From Gordoniibacillus chartarius (GTDB taxonomy: Bacteria; Bacillota; Bacilli; Paenibacillales; NBRC-103111), in assembly GCF_042432825.1 (NCBI RefSeq), contig NZ_JBHLWN010000021.1, forward strand, positions 68,564 through 132,563: a stretch of DNA of 64,000 bases, in the 5' to 3' direction. Below are positions 25,081 through 33,829 of the stretch, piece after piece. A program made the translations under genes and the position numbers. Under the pieces are notes generated by a model, which did not search any database, had not been told where the DNA came from, and saw only the letters and a program-made list of their open reading frames with translations. The first letter of the stretch is position 1. Each line of letters begins with the position of its first letter.

Positions 25081-26199
25081 ATGCACGACTCCCGTCTAAC
25101 GAAGCTCGCCGAGCTGATCGCTTCTTATTCTATCGACGTTCAGCCCGGGGACAATGTCTGGATCGATAACAGCGTCTCCGACCCGTCGCTGGCGATCGAG
25201 CTGATGCGCGCCATTTCCGCCCGCGGCGGCAAGCCTTATGTAAAGAACGTCAACCAGCGCATCCTGCGGCAGTTCCTTATCACGGCAACGGAAGACCAAA
25301 TTCGCACGCTGGCCGACAACGACCTCGCCTTTATGAAGCAGATGCAGGGTTACGTTTCGCTGGCCGGCAGCGACAACATTTCCGAGCTGTCCGACGTACC
25401 GGCCGACCGGATGCAGCTGTACCGCAAGCTGCACACGAAGCCGGTGCACTTCGACCAGCGCTTGGAGCATACGAAATGGACGCTGCTTCGCTACCCGAAC
25501 GCCTCGATGGCCCAGCTCGCGAACATGAGCACCGAAGGGTTCGAGCAGTTTTATTTTGACGTGTGCACGATGGATTATGCCCGTATGAACCGCGCCATGG
25601 ACCCGCTCAAAGCGCTCATGGACCGCACCGACATGGTGCGCATTACCGGCCCGGGTACGGACTTGTCGTTCTCGATCCGCGGCATCGGCTCCGTCAAGTG
25701 CGCCGGCGACCGCAACTTGCCGGACGGCGAAGTATTCACCGCCCCGGTACGCGATTCGGTGAACGGCTTCATCACCTACAACACCCCTTCTCCGTACGGC
25801 GGCTACGTCTACGACAACGTTCGGCTGGAATTTGCCGACGGCCGGATTACGAACGCGACGGCGGCGGCGAATGTCGACGGCTTGAACCAAATTTTCGATA
25901 CGGATGAAGGCGCCCGTTATGTCGGAGAGTTTGCGATTGGCGTCAATCCATATATAATGAATCCACTGAAGGATATCCTGTTCGATGAGAAAATCGCAGG
26001 CTCGTTCCATTTTACGCCCGGCAGCTGCATTCCATCCACACCGAACGGCAACTCCTCCTCCGTACATTGGGATTTGGTCAATATTCAGCGTCCCGAGTAC
26101 GGCGGCGGCGAAATTTGGTTTGACGGCGTTCTGATCCGCAAAGACGGCTTGTTCGTCGTGCCGGAGCTGGAGCAGCTGAACCCGGAGCATTTGAAATAA
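25081..26199 (+). CDS. M29 family aminopeptidase (AmpS/PepS type)
   Basis: A 372-residue cytosolic metallo-aminopeptidase. The dinuclear site residues of the M29 family are recognisable: Glu in NLPDGEVFTAPVRDSVNG near residue 221, Glu in GEFAIGVNP near 281, His in the GSFHFTPGSC segment near 308 and HWDLV near 327 for the His/Asp pair. It removes N-terminal residues from peptides with a two-metal centre. AGAGAGG precedes the ATG. It sits in a tight plus-strand row cvfC-ampS-secC, with gaps of 27 and 21 bases. Confidence 0.92.
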   Translation: MHDSRLTKLAELIASYSIDVQPGDNVWIDNSVSDPSLAIELMRAISARGGKPYVKNVNQRILRQFLITATEDQIRTLADNDLAFMKQMQGYVSLAGSDNISELSDVPADRMQLYRKLHTKPVHFDQRLEHTKWTLLRYPNASMAQLANMSTEGFEQFYFDVCTMDYARMNRAMDPLKALMDRTDMVRITGPGTDLSFSIRGIGSVKCAGDRNLPDGEVFTAPVRDSVNGFITYNTPSPYGGYVYDNVRLEFADGRITNATAAANVDGLNQIFDTDEGARYVGEFAIGVNPYIMNPLKDILFDEKIAGSFHFTPGSCIPSTPNGNSSSVHWDLVNIQRPEYGGGEIWFDGVLIRKDGLFVVPELEQLNPEHLK

Positions 26200-26220
26200 G
26201 GTACAGGAGAATTAGCAACC

Positions 26221-27588
26221 ATGATCAAACTAGGACGAAACGACCCATGCCATTGCGGAAGCGGGCAAAAGTATAAGAAATGCTGTCTGGAGAAGGACGA
26301 GCGGGGCCATGTGACCCGCATCGTTCCTTCGCCGGAGCCCGGTACGCCGTCAGCGGCGGGCGGCGGAATTCAAGGCGGCGTTGATCCGAACGACCCGGAC
26401 ACTTGGGGAGCGGATACCATATTGGGCATGATCGATACGCTGCCTTGGGCGAACGATCAGTACCCCGATCTCGCGCGCCTCATGGTAGACAAGATGACGA
26501 ACCGCTACGATTGGGGCATAATCGCCCAGGCGGTCACCTTGCTGCATGGCTATACGTCAAAGCGGAATCCGACATTCCGGAATCCCGGCGTGCTGCCTGC
26601 GGCTGCCGAATATTGCCTGGCCTCCTACGCGCACGGTCTCTCGACGACACAGGCCGAGGTGGCCCGGATCTATGAAGTTTCCGCTGCCACGATTGCCAAG
26701 AAGGCGCAGGATATGCTCGATTTTATCCAAAAGCATATGGAGCCGCTGGATGGGTCCACTTACGTTGAGGAACTGCATAGAGAGCAGGGGATTACGGAGT
26801 CTGCGCTGGAAACCATTGTCGGCACCCTGGCGCCGGAAGCTTACGACTTCAACGTCGCCGGAGCCAGAAACCCGCAGCGCGAGCCGGCTATGCGCCTGAT
26901 TGAGCAGGCGAGGACGGAGACCACGCCGAACCGCCGAATCGAGCTGGCGCGGCAAGCGATCGAGCTGTATCCGGATGCTTATAATTTGCTCGCTGAGCAT
27001 GCGCAAGCCCCCGAACAGATTCTCGAACAGTTCCGCCGCGGCCTCGTTGCGGGCGAACGGGATTTGGGAGCGGCGTACATCGAAGAGAATAGAGGGCATT
27101 TCTGGGGGTTAATCGAGACCCGACCTTATATGAGGGCTAAAGCCGGGTATGCGGAAGCTTGCTTGTACCTGGGCCGCTATAAGGAAGCGGCGCGTCATTA
27201 CGAGGACCTGCTGGAGCTGAATCCAAACGATAATCAAGGCGTGAGGGACATGCTTGCCGCCGCCTATTTGGAGCTGAAGCAATATGACAAGGCCGCCGAT
27301 TTGCTTGAGCGGTTCGGGGAAGATACGGCTTCCGTCCGGTACGACCGCCTTCTGATCGAATACGGCCGATGCGGGGTCAGCGGCAAGCTGCCGGAGCTGC
27401 TCCGCGAAGCGAAGCGAAGCAATCCTCATGTGATTCCTTATTTGACCGGGAAGAAACAGGCCCCGAGCAGCTTGCCGGAGTCATATCGTCCGGGCGAAGA
27501 CAGTGAAGCGCAGGACTACATCGTTACTCGTCTGAATACGTGGAGGAAGCATGCCCCTCTGGTGCAATGGGTTGCAGATCAGGCGTAA
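26221..27588 (+). CDS. SEC-C zinc-motif and TPR protein
   Basis: A 455-residue protein. Residues 5-21 are a SEC-C zinc finger (RNDPCHCGSGQKYKKCC, C-x-C-x8-C-C), as on the SecA C-terminus. Residues 120-175 hold a helix-turn-helix-like segment (LSTTQAEVARIYEVSAATIAKK). Residues 215-400 form TPR-like repeats (GRYKEAARHYEDLLELNPND). Such proteins are thought to bind partners such as ribosomes or SecB-like clients; the function is not established. It is the last gene of the cvfC-ampS row. Confidence 0.8.
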   Translation: MIKLGRNDPCHCGSGQKYKKCCLEKDERGHVTRIVPSPEPGTPSAAGGGIQGGVDPNDPDTWGADTILGMIDTLPWANDQYPDLARLMVDKMTNRYDWGIIAQAVTLLHGYTSKRNPTFRNPGVLPAAAEYCLASYAHGLSTTQAEVARIYEVSAATIAKKAQDMLDFIQKHMEPLDGSTYVEELHREQGITESALETIVGTLAPEAYDFNVAGARNPQREPAMRLIEQARTETTPNRRIELARQAIELYPDAYNLLAEHAQAPEQILEQFRRGLVAGERDLGAAYIEENRGHFWGLIETRPYMRAKAGYAEACLYLGRYKEAARHYEDLLELNPNDNQGVRDMLAAAYLELKQYDKAADLLERFGEDTASVRYDRLLIEYGRCGVSGKLPELLREAKRSNPHVIPYLTGKKQAPSSLPESYRPGEDSEAQDYIVTRLNTWRKHAPLVQWVADQA

Positions 27589-27601
27589 TACACCGGGGGC
27601 C

Positions 27602-27619
27602 GCCGCCCGCGGGCGGCGC
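27602..27619. repeat. 18-bp GC-only palindrome after the SEC-C gene
   Basis: A perfect self-complementary stretch centred on CCGCGG, 13 bases past the stop codon and between convergent genes. It lacks a T tract, so it is at best a factor-assisted or weak terminator. Confidence 0.45.
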
Positions 27620-27688
27620 GCAGCAGCCGGGGTCTGCCCTTCGTTGCTGCGTCCCCGCAAGGCTGTCGCTTGTCCAAAGAAACAAGCC

Positions 27689-28945
27689 TCACTTCTCGAA
27701 TTGCGAGAAGTATAGGATCCGGTCCTGGATGCTCGGATGCGTACCCCGAAACAGCGTCACAAGCAGCGGCTGCTTAATCGGACTCAAATTGTCGCGGGCA
27801 ATCTTCTGGAAGGCGCGAATTGCCGCGTCCCCGTCCCCGGTCATTTGCATCGCATAAGCATCCGCCCGCTGCTCCAGGAAGCGCGAGAATACGTTCTGCG
27901 CCGGAGTAAGCACGATGCCGACCAAGCTGACGGCAATAAGCAGCACCGGCAGCGCCGCCAGATCCTGCCCCTTCCCTCCCTGCCGAATGCCGACCAGCGG
28001 GGCTGCTTTTCGCAGCAGCCACTCGTACAGCCGATATGCGGCCCACAGCGAGAAGAACGTCACGATGATCCCCACGGCGACCTGCCAGTAAATATGCTTC
28101 TCTTTGTAGTGTCCCATCTCGTGAGCCATGATCGTCAAGATTTCGTCATCCTTCAGCTTGTTCAGCGTCGTATCCCAGAGCACGATACGCGCGTTGCTGC
28201 CGATGCCGTTCACGTAGGCATTCACGGCGTTCGTCCGCTCCGACATGTTGACCTCGAACACCTGATTTGCCGGAATGTCCGCCTTGGCGGCCAGCTCCAA
28301 AATTTCCGTCCGCAGCGGCTCCTTCCGCAGCGGCTGGAACGTATGATACAGCGGGTCAAGCACGACAGGCTGTACGAACGTCAGGAACACGCTGATCGGT
28401 ATTGCCACAATACTGAGCCACAGCCACCACCGCTTCGGACTGCGTCTCATCAGCCAGAGCAAAATCACTACAATAAAGGTCGTCGACACCCACTCAATCG
28501 CCAGATCTTTCCCCAAATCGGCAAAGAAGGTAGCCGTTGTCGTGGTCGACAGTCCATAGGCCCGATCAATTTGCAGCATGGCATAGTCAAGCGGCAGAAA
28601 CAGCGCTCCGGTTACAGCGAGGAACACCAGCACGAACCCGCCTATGCGCAGCAGCGAAAATCGGGTCAGCCGCTCCAGACGCGTCCTGAGGCCGACGCCG
28701 AATCCGAGCAGCAGCAGGAGGACGACGACTTGTAGCGGCGTCATGATGAAGTACGCCAACGAATGAATGCGCGACAACGACTCGCCCTTGCGGATTTGCT
28801 CCGGCGCCAGAAAGGTGCTCGGATCCGCTGCGGTGCCGGCGTATTGAGGCGACGGCTCGTATAAGTTCCCGAACGTAAAATACAGCCCTATCACGACGCC
28901 GTACAGCAGCATCCCGATCACCAGCCGCGCCGTCCACCGTTTCAT
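27689..28945 (-). CDS. M48 family membrane metallopeptidase (Ste24-like)
   Basis: A 418-residue polytopic zinc protease of the CAAX-protease/Ste24 type. N-terminal helix, then four or five further helices up to residue 190, a catalytic domain with HEMGH at 275-279, and the third zinc ligand in FLEQRADAYAM near 364. It degrades or processes membrane proteins from the inner face. SD and start MKRWTARLVIG are normal. It is followed 21 bases earlier on the same strand by the NAPE-PLD-like gene, with which it is probably transcribed. Confidence 0.92.
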   Translation of the reverse strand: MKRWTARLVIGMLLYGVVIGLYFTFGNLYEPSPQYAGTAADPSTFLAPEQIRKGESLSRIHSLAYFIMTPLQVVVLLLLLGFGVGLRTRLERLTRFSLLRIGGFVLVFLAVTGALFLPLDYAMLQIDRAYGLSTTTTATFFADLGKDLAIEWVSTTFIVVILLWLMRRSPKRWWLWLSIVAIPISVFLTFVQPVVLDPLYHTFQPLRKEPLRTEILELAAKADIPANQVFEVNMSERTNAVNAYVNGIGSNARIVLWDTTLNKLKDDEILTIMAHEMGHYKEKHIYWQVAVGIIVTFFSLWAAYRLYEWLLRKAAPLVGIRQGGKGQDLAALPVLLIAVSLVGIVLTPAQNVFSRFLEQRADAYAMQMTGDGDAAIRAFQKIARDNLSPIKQPLLVTLFRGTHPSIQDRILYFSQFEK

Positions 28946-28966
28946 CCCTCACCACATCCTTTTCCT

Positions 28967-29917
28967 TTATTCTTCGAAGTTACCCGGGATCCACGTTTCG
29001 CCGAGCTCCAGCAAGCGCAGCGCCTCTGCAGGCAAGCCGCGCCGCGTCCATTCCGCCTGCAGCCGCCGCACCGCTTCCTCCGGCGTATCGTCGGCAAGCA
29101 TGAACGCTCCATAGTGCATCGGCACGAAGGTCTCCGCGCCCAGCTCCTCAAACGCCTGCACAGCCTCCTCCGGCGTCATATGCGACACCTGCATGAACCA
29201 TTCCGGCTCGTAAGCACCGATAGGCAGCAGTGCCGTTCCGATGCGGAACCGTTCCCCGATGTCCCGAAATCCGCGAAAATACCCGCTGTCGCCGGCATAA
29301 TAGATCGAACGTCCGCGGCCGTTCTCCGCTCCTTCGCCTTCCCTCCCAATGACCCAGCCTCCCCAATGGGACGTGTTCATATCCCACGGCGAACGCCGGG
29401 TCCAGTGCTGGGCCGGAACGAAGCTGAACGCCACGCCGCCGGCTTTCGTTTTCCCCCACCAAGGCAGCTCTGCCACTGTGTCGATTCCTCTTTGGCGAAC
29501 GGCCAGTCCGAGCCCGTCCGGAACGAATACGGCAGGCTTGCCGGGCAGCCGAAGCAGCGAGTCGTAGTGCAAATGATCGTAATGCGAATGCGAGATCAGC
29601 ACAATATCGACCGGCGGCAGCTCGCCCAGCTTCAGACCCGGCTCCGTCAGACGCCGCGCCATGCCCATCCGGGACGCCCAGACCGGATCGGTAACGATGT
29701 TCAGCCCGGCGTATTGAATCAAAAATGTAGAATGGCCGATCCACGTGACCGAGCATTCCGTACGGTTGCTTCGCAGCCACTCCTGCCGCTTCGCCGCATG
29801 CTGCGGCACATTCCACCGGACGGCCTTCTTCGGCCGGTTTCGCATCCATTTCATGACGTCGAGAAAGGATTTGTCGTTGACGACTCCATCCAAATTGCCG
29901 TAGCGCTTGCTCCCCAT
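28967..29917 (-). CDS. MBL-fold hydrolase, NAPE-PLD/UlaG-like
   Basis: About 316 residues of metallo-beta-lactamase fold. Visible motifs are GHSTFLIQYAGLNIVTDPV near 67, the metal site SHSHYDHLHYDSL near 117, FVPAQHWTRR, YYAGDSGYF near 213 and the C-terminal VPMHYGAF His. This matches the N-acyl-phosphatidylethanolamine phospholipase D-like branch, whose bacterial substrates are unknown. Start at 29917 (MGSKRYGNLDG) with GAGAG upstream; the open frame runs 12 codons longer. It lies upstream of and in line with the M48 protease gene. Confidence 0.88.
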   Translation of the reverse strand: MGSKRYGNLDGVVNDKSFLDVMKWMRNRPKKAVRWNVPQHAAKRQEWLRSNRTECSVTWIGHSTFLIQYAGLNIVTDPVWASRMGMARRLTEPGLKLGELPPVDIVLISHSHYDHLHYDSLLRLPGKPAVFVPDGLGLAVRQRGIDTVAELPWWGKTKAGGVAFSFVPAQHWTRRSPWDMNTSHWGGWVIGREGEGAENGRGRSIYYAGDSGYFRGFRDIGERFRIGTALLPIGAYEPEWFMQVSHMTPEEAVQAFEELGAETFVPMHYGAFMLADDTPEEAVRRLQAEWTRRGLPAEALRLLELGETWIPGNFEE

Positions 29918-30012
29918 GTTGAATCTCTCCCAGAAACTGTATACGAATTGCAATTGACAGCTCCATCATACCGCGCGTACAACGGTTACGCAAAAATGTG
30001 AACGACTGCGCT

Positions 30013-30939
30013 TTACCCCGGCAATCCGAAGGCTTCCGCCAGCAGAACGCACGTGCGAAGCCGGTCCTTGTAGGCGGTTGCGGCAGGAACGACGACAACT
30101 TCGTCGATCCCCCACCTGCTGCCGAGTGCGAACAGCTCCCGCCTAACGGTTTCAGGTCCGCCGGCGATCATTCTCTCACGCTGCGGCGTGGAAAGCGGCA
30201 GCGTGCCGGAGCCGGCCGTCCGCGCCGCTGCTTCGTCGGTTTCGTCACAGATAACGAACACCGCAGTACAGCACTGGGGAACGGCACCGAGCGCCGATGG
30301 AAGAAACTCGCGCCGGTAAGCGTGGACCGTCTGAGCTCCATCCTCGCTGCTTAGAAACTGCGCATAGCCGAATGCCGCTCCCATTCGGGCGGCCAGCCGC
30401 GCGCTGATCCCGCTGGAGCCGAGCACCCAGAGCTGGGGCGCCGATTCGACGAGCGGCATCGCCCGAACCCCTTCATGCCGGTGGCCGGCAGGCACGGTAT
30501 CGTGGAGAAACTGCACCAGCTCGGCGACCTGCTGCGGGTATCGCTCCGGCTCATCCGCACGGCCGTCCCGCAGCGCCTCCGCCGTCCGTGCGGAACCGCC
30601 CGGAGCTCGGCCCACACCGAGATCGATCCGGCCCGGATACAACGCCTCCAGTACGCGGAACTGCTCCGCGACCTTTAACGCACTATAATGCGAAAGCAGC
30701 ACACCGGCGCTCCCGACCCGCAGCCGCCCCGACGTCCGCGCCGCAGCTGCGGCAATCAGCACCTCCGGCGCCGAACCGACCAGCTCCATCGAATTGTGAT
30801 GCTCGGATACCCAAAACCTTGTATACCCGAGCCGATCCGCAGCCATCGCCAGCTCTACCGTCTGCGCCAGCGCCGTACGATGCGAAGCGCCGGCCGCAGC
30901 CGGCGAATGATCCAGAATGCTCAGCTTCAGCGGCCGCAT
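30013..30939 (-). CDS. LLM class flavin-dependent oxidoreductase
   Basis: A 308-residue bacterial-luciferase-like TIM-barrel monooxygenase. The N-terminal LSILDHSPAAAG, then RFWVSEHHNSMELVGSAPEV near 42-61, RVGSAGVLLSHYSALKVAEQF near 74 and LYPGRIDLGVGRAPG near 100 are hallmark segments of the MsnO8-like LLM group (FMN-dependent). The substrate is not predictable. It is transcribed alone from the 30940-31105 region, downstream of a minus-strand terminator. Confidence 0.92.
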   Translation of the reverse strand: MRPLKLSILDHSPAAAGASHRTALAQTVELAMAADRLGYTRFWVSEHHNSMELVGSAPEVLIAAAAARTSGRLRVGSAGVLLSHYSALKVAEQFRVLEALYPGRIDLGVGRAPGGSARTAEALRDGRADEPERYPQQVAELVQFLHDTVPAGHRHEGVRAMPLVESAPQLWVLGSSGISARLAARMGAAFGYAQFLSSEDGAQTVHAYRREFLPSALGAVPQCCTAVFVICDETDEAAARTAGSGTLPLSTPQRERMIAGGPETVRRELFALGSRWGIDEVVVVPAATAYKDRLRTCVLLAEAFGLPG

Positions 30940-31105
30940 TCTTACCAGCCTCCCCCTTCAAACCAAGCGGTCTACCTCGTCCGAAGTATATTCGCTGGCC
31001 CACATTTCCATACTATGCAAAAACAAAGTCCTTAACTTCCCGCAGAAAAATACATCGCATCACTTTCTAGCAACAGGAACCCGCTTTCGCCGTCTTACAA
31101 GCGTG

Positions 31106-31132
31106 AAAAAAAGCTCGGGCACGGGCCCGAGC
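31106..31132 (-). terminator. Intrinsic terminator on the minus strand
   Basis: A perfect 8-bp stem (GCTCGGGC / GCCCGAGC) with a 4-base loop is followed on the minus strand by seven T residues (31106-31112). The only minus-strand gene feeding into it is hisC, whose stop is nearly 1 kb away. Confidence 0.75.
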
Positions 31133-31150
31133 GTTCCGACGGAGGTTACG

Positions 31151-31624
31151 ATGCTGCTTGCCATCGGCTTCGCCGCCACCTTTATGATTTGTGCGGCCTA
31201 CATCATATTCCCCCGGCGCCTCCACCCGCTGGAGCAGCTCTTCGGTTTATTTTTGTCCCTGTTTATATATGCCTTCCATTTTTTTGTCTCCGGCGTCAAT
31301 CAACGCAATTTCTCAGTGAATGCTGCGGGAGATACGTTCCTCACTTTTTTGCTTATCCGCTTCATCTTGACGCCGGTTCTCGCTTTATGGCTCATGGAGC
31401 TATTGGAATTCGCACGCCGTTTTTGGAGCAAGGCGGGTCTCATGCTCGGTTTCGCCGCGGTATCCACGTTCGAGACCTTTATCATGCTTCGCATCGGCAT
31501 CCTGACCTATGAGGACTGGAGACCGCTTGGCATTTTTCGCTTCTGGCTGATCTTCAGCGTACTGATTTACGTGTCCTTACGACTCTATCGGAGCACGCTG
31601 CGAAAGGAGCTCGGACTGTCATGA
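31151..31624 (+). CDS. CBO0543 family membrane protein (first of pair)
   Basis: A 157-residue protein with four or five hydrophobic helices. The CBO0543 family consists of small membrane proteins of unknown function, mainly in spore-forming Firmicutes, often encoded as tandem pairs. The start is fixed by GGAGG 5 bases before the ATG at 31151; the same frame runs open far upstream without meaning. Its stop overlaps the start of the next gene (ATGA), so the two are translated together. Confidence 0.78.
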   Translation: MLLAIGFAATFMICAAYIIFPRRLHPLEQLFGLFLSLFIYAFHFFVSGVNQRNFSVNAAGDTFLTFLLIRFILTPVLALWLMELLEFARRFWSKAGLMLGFAAVSTFETFIMLRIGILTYEDWRPLGIFRFWLIFSVLIYVSLRLYRSTLRKELGLS

Positions 31625-32160
31625 ACGTGTTCGCTTGGATCGGCTGGTTTGACTTTCCGCAAAGCTTCGATACGAACGAGTGGACGATTCTCCTCTTAAC
31701 GGCCGGGGGCTGGACTGCCGTGCTGCGGTGGGGGCGGCATTTTCCGAGAAGTCTGCTTATGCTCCTGCTAAGTGCCGGTCTCATGTCCGCCATGACCCTC
31801 GACCTCATGCTGGCAGGTCCCCCGCTCGACATGTACGACATGAATGACACCAACAAGGTCGAATGGTTTGATCTGCTGCTCTATTTGGCTTATCCGCCGT
31901 TCGGGTTCTTGTTTCTTTACCTGTACACTCGGCTGCAGCTCAGCGGCTTCTTCACGCTGATGTATATCTTGGTTTGGTCCACCGGCGGCGTTCTCGTGGA
32001 ATGGATTACGTACGAAGCCGGCGTGTTCCATTACAAAACGTGGGACATGTGGCATTCTCTTACCGTCTATTTAATCGTCCAGGCTGCCTACCTGTACCTA
32101 TTCCGCTACTCGAGGCGCTGGTACCTCCGCTCTTCTTCCCAACTCCGCCAGCGCTTCTAG
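31621..32160 (+). CDS. CBO0543 family membrane protein (second of pair)
   Basis: A 179-residue protein with five hydrophobic segments and the family's aromatic/acidic loops (GPPLDMYDMNDTNKVEWFD; EAGVFHYKTWDMWHSLTVY). It overlaps the preceding gene by 4 bases. Its last 63 bases overlap the 3' end of hisC on the other strand. Function unknown; the pairing suggests a hetero-oligomer. Confidence 0.8.
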   Translation: MNVFAWIGWFDFPQSFDTNEWTILLLTAGGWTAVLRWGRHFPRSLLMLLLSAGLMSAMTLDLMLAGPPLDMYDMNDTNKVEWFDLLLYLAYPPFGFLFLYLYTRLQLSGFFTLMYILVWSTGGVLVEWITYEAGVFHYKTWDMWHSLTVYLIVQAAYLYLFRYSRRWYLRSSSQLRQRF

Positions 32161-33225
32161 CAGCCGATCGTTCTCCTCCGGTGTACCGATTGTGATTCGG
32201 ACGTACTCCGGGAGGCCCCAGACCGCTGCGGAACGAACGATCACTCCTCTTTGCAGCAGCCCCTCGTAAATGCGGCCGGCCTCCGCTCCCAAGCGTACCA
32301 GAATAAAATTGCTTTGACTCGGCCTGACGACCGTGAAGCCGCGCGCAGTAAGCTCCTCGGTCAAATAACGGCGTCCGTCGGCATTAAGCTCGCGCGAACG
32401 GCTTACATGGTCCGTATCCGCCAATGCCGCAGCGGCGGCTGTCTGGGCGAGCGCATTCACATTAAACGGCTCCTTCACTTTGAGCAAGGCCTCGATCACC
32501 TCAGGCCGGGAAACCGCATAACCGACCCGGATGCCGGCCAAACCGTATATTTTGGAAAATGTCTGCAGGACGAGCAGCGTCCGGCCCTGCCTTAGCAGAT
32601 CGAGGCCGTCGGTGTAATCGTCCGCATCGGCGTAATGGCCGTAGGCGGCGTCGACAATCAGGAGGACGCTCGGCGGCAGCTCTTCAAGCAGCTTCTCGAG
32701 CTCGCCGCGCGGCAGATACGTTCCTGTGGGATTGTGCGGCGTGCACACGTAAACCAGCTTCGTCCGGGGAGTCACGGCTCCCAGAATCGCGGCAATATCG
32801 TATGTAAAATCAGCACGAAGCGGTACCGGTACGACCCTCGCCCCCATCAGCACGCCGGTAAACTCGTATTCCGTAAAGCTCGGACTCGGGACGATCATTT
32901 CATCCCCGGTCTCCAAATACGCCTCGGCGACGAGCTTGATCAGCTCGTCGGCTCCGTTCCCGGCGATGATATGTTCCGGCGTTACGCCGAGCGTGTCGGC
33001 CAAAGCGGAGCGCAGCTCGCTGAAGCCCGCATCGGGGTAACGGTGCAGCTCCGCGGCGCTGCGCAGCAGCGCTTCCATAGCGAGGGGCGAAGGACCGAGC
33101 GGATTCTCGTTGGAGGCGAGCTTCACAACCCGGTCGAGCCCGTGCTCGCGCTGCACTTCCCAAATCGGCTTGCCGGGGGAATAAGGCTTGAGCTGAAGGA
33201 CTGCTTGTCGTGTACGGATGGACAT
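32098..33225 (-). CDS. hisC: Histidinol-phosphate aminotransferase
   Basis: A 375-residue fold-type I PLP aminotransferase that converts imidazole-acetol phosphate and glutamate to histidinol phosphate (also active on aromatic amino acids in some Bacilli). Visible are LASNENPLGPSP near 36, the PLP-stacking region FTEYE, the CTPHNPTGTYLP motif near 160, the Asp of VDAAYGHY and the Schiff-base Lys in TFSKIYGLAGIRVG near 229. AAAGGAG precedes the start. It is not next to other his genes, so it may be a stand-alone paralogue. The 3' end overlaps the convergent CBO0543 gene. Confidence 0.94.
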   Translation of the reverse strand: MSIRTRQAVLQLKPYSPGKPIWEVQREHGLDRVVKLASNENPLGPSPLAMEALLRSAAELHRYPDAGFSELRSALADTLGVTPEHIIAGNGADELIKLVAEAYLETGDEMIVPSPSFTEYEFTGVLMGARVVPVPLRADFTYDIAAILGAVTPRTKLVYVCTPHNPTGTYLPRGELEKLLEELPPSVLLIVDAAYGHYADADDYTDGLDLLRQGRTLLVLQTFSKIYGLAGIRVGYAVSRPEVIEALLKVKEPFNVNALAQTAAAAALADTDHVSRSRELNADGRRYLTEELTARGFTVVRPSQSNFILVRLGAEAGRIYEGLLQRGVIVRSAAVWGLPEYVRITIGTPEENDRLLEALAELGRRAEVPAPRVAE

Positions 33226-33269
33226 AGAGACACATCTCCTTTGGAATAAGAATGGACATGTTGCTTTAT

Positions 33270-33313
33270 CATAGTAGTATGTTATCCTGTTAATACGTTA
33301 ACACATTACTATG
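33270..33313. promoter_or_regulatory. 44-bp imperfect inverted repeat upstream of hisC
   Basis: Arms CATAGTAGTATGTTATC and GTTAACACATTACTATG match at 14 of 17 positions around a 10-base centre. The arms contain several GTTA(A/T)C units. It lies 45 bases upstream of hisC and upstream of the plus-strand small ORF at 33376, as expected of an operator in a divergent promoter. The regulator is unknown. Confidence 0.5.
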
Positions 33314-33375
33314 TTAAAGTAAATGGGCAGCTTTATCTCTTTTTATTACCGTCGGTATAAAGGGGGGAAATGCCT

Positions 33376-33498
33376 ATGACATCCTTACAAGCTCCGGGAG
33401 CCATATCGATCCAACCAGAGGAAAACGGTTTTCGCCGTCTTCGGACGCGCTTGTTTCCCGGTGAATTAGAAGCCGATTTACTGAGCTGTGCAAAATAA
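33376..33498 (+). CDS. Possible 40-residue protein overlapping a repeat
   Basis: An ATG 8 bases after GGGGGG opens a 40-codon frame (MTSLQAPGAISIQ start), and an intrinsic terminator follows 20 bases after the stop. That looks like a complete small transcription unit. However, bases 33417-33474 are also a copy of the hairpin repeat found again at 61202-61262, so the transcript may be non-coding. No domain is recognised. Confidence 0.35.
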   Translation: MTSLQAPGAISIQPEENGFRRLRTRLFPGELEADLLSCAK

Positions 33499-33517
33499 TT
33501 TCCGCCGTGTAATATAA

Positions 33518-33553
33518 ACGAGGCCTCCCGTTTAAGGGATAGGCCTCGTCTTT
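33518..33553 (+). terminator. Intrinsic terminator after small ORF
   Basis: A 9-bp stem (ACGAGGCCT / AGGCCTCGT) with inner CCC/GGG pairing is followed by CTTTT on the plus strand. It defines a short transcript beginning upstream of 33376. Confidence 0.75.
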
Positions 33554-33589
33554 TACTACGGGAGCTTGGGCGTGGCTGATACGGTTCGA

Positions 33590-33790
33590 TAACGGATTTT
33601 GAGGGCTCTATTTTACCGCTAACGCACTTGTCATTGAAAATAGAGGAATTTGGAGGCGCTATCGAATGTCAATTGATGAAATCGGGCTTGATTTTCCCCG
33701 GTTTCTGGAAAATAGCGCCCTGAAAATCCGCTAAACTTGTAATACATCCCATATCGTTCCAAATAATGGTTTGGGAGACCGTTATAGTTC
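33590..33790. repeat. Interspersed structured repeat, copy 1 (about 200 bp)
   Basis: Begins AACGGATTTTGAGGGCTC and contains the near-complementary arm AAAATAGCGCCCTGAAAA near 33709-33726, so the first 135 bases can fold into a long hairpin. A second copy, clearly similar along its whole length, lies at 40905-41105. The centre holds AAATAGAGGA and GGCGCTATC modules. No gene is visible in this stretch. Confidence 0.75.
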
Positions 33791-33829
33791 ACAAATTTCC
33801 CCAAATGACGGGTCGCTTGACGGATTTGC

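Noticed and set aside
30940..31150. A gene extending the first CBO0543 frame upstream to 30917
   Set aside because: GGAGG directly precedes the ATG at 31151, and the upstream extension covers a terminator hairpin on the opposite strand; its residues have no membrane or family pattern.
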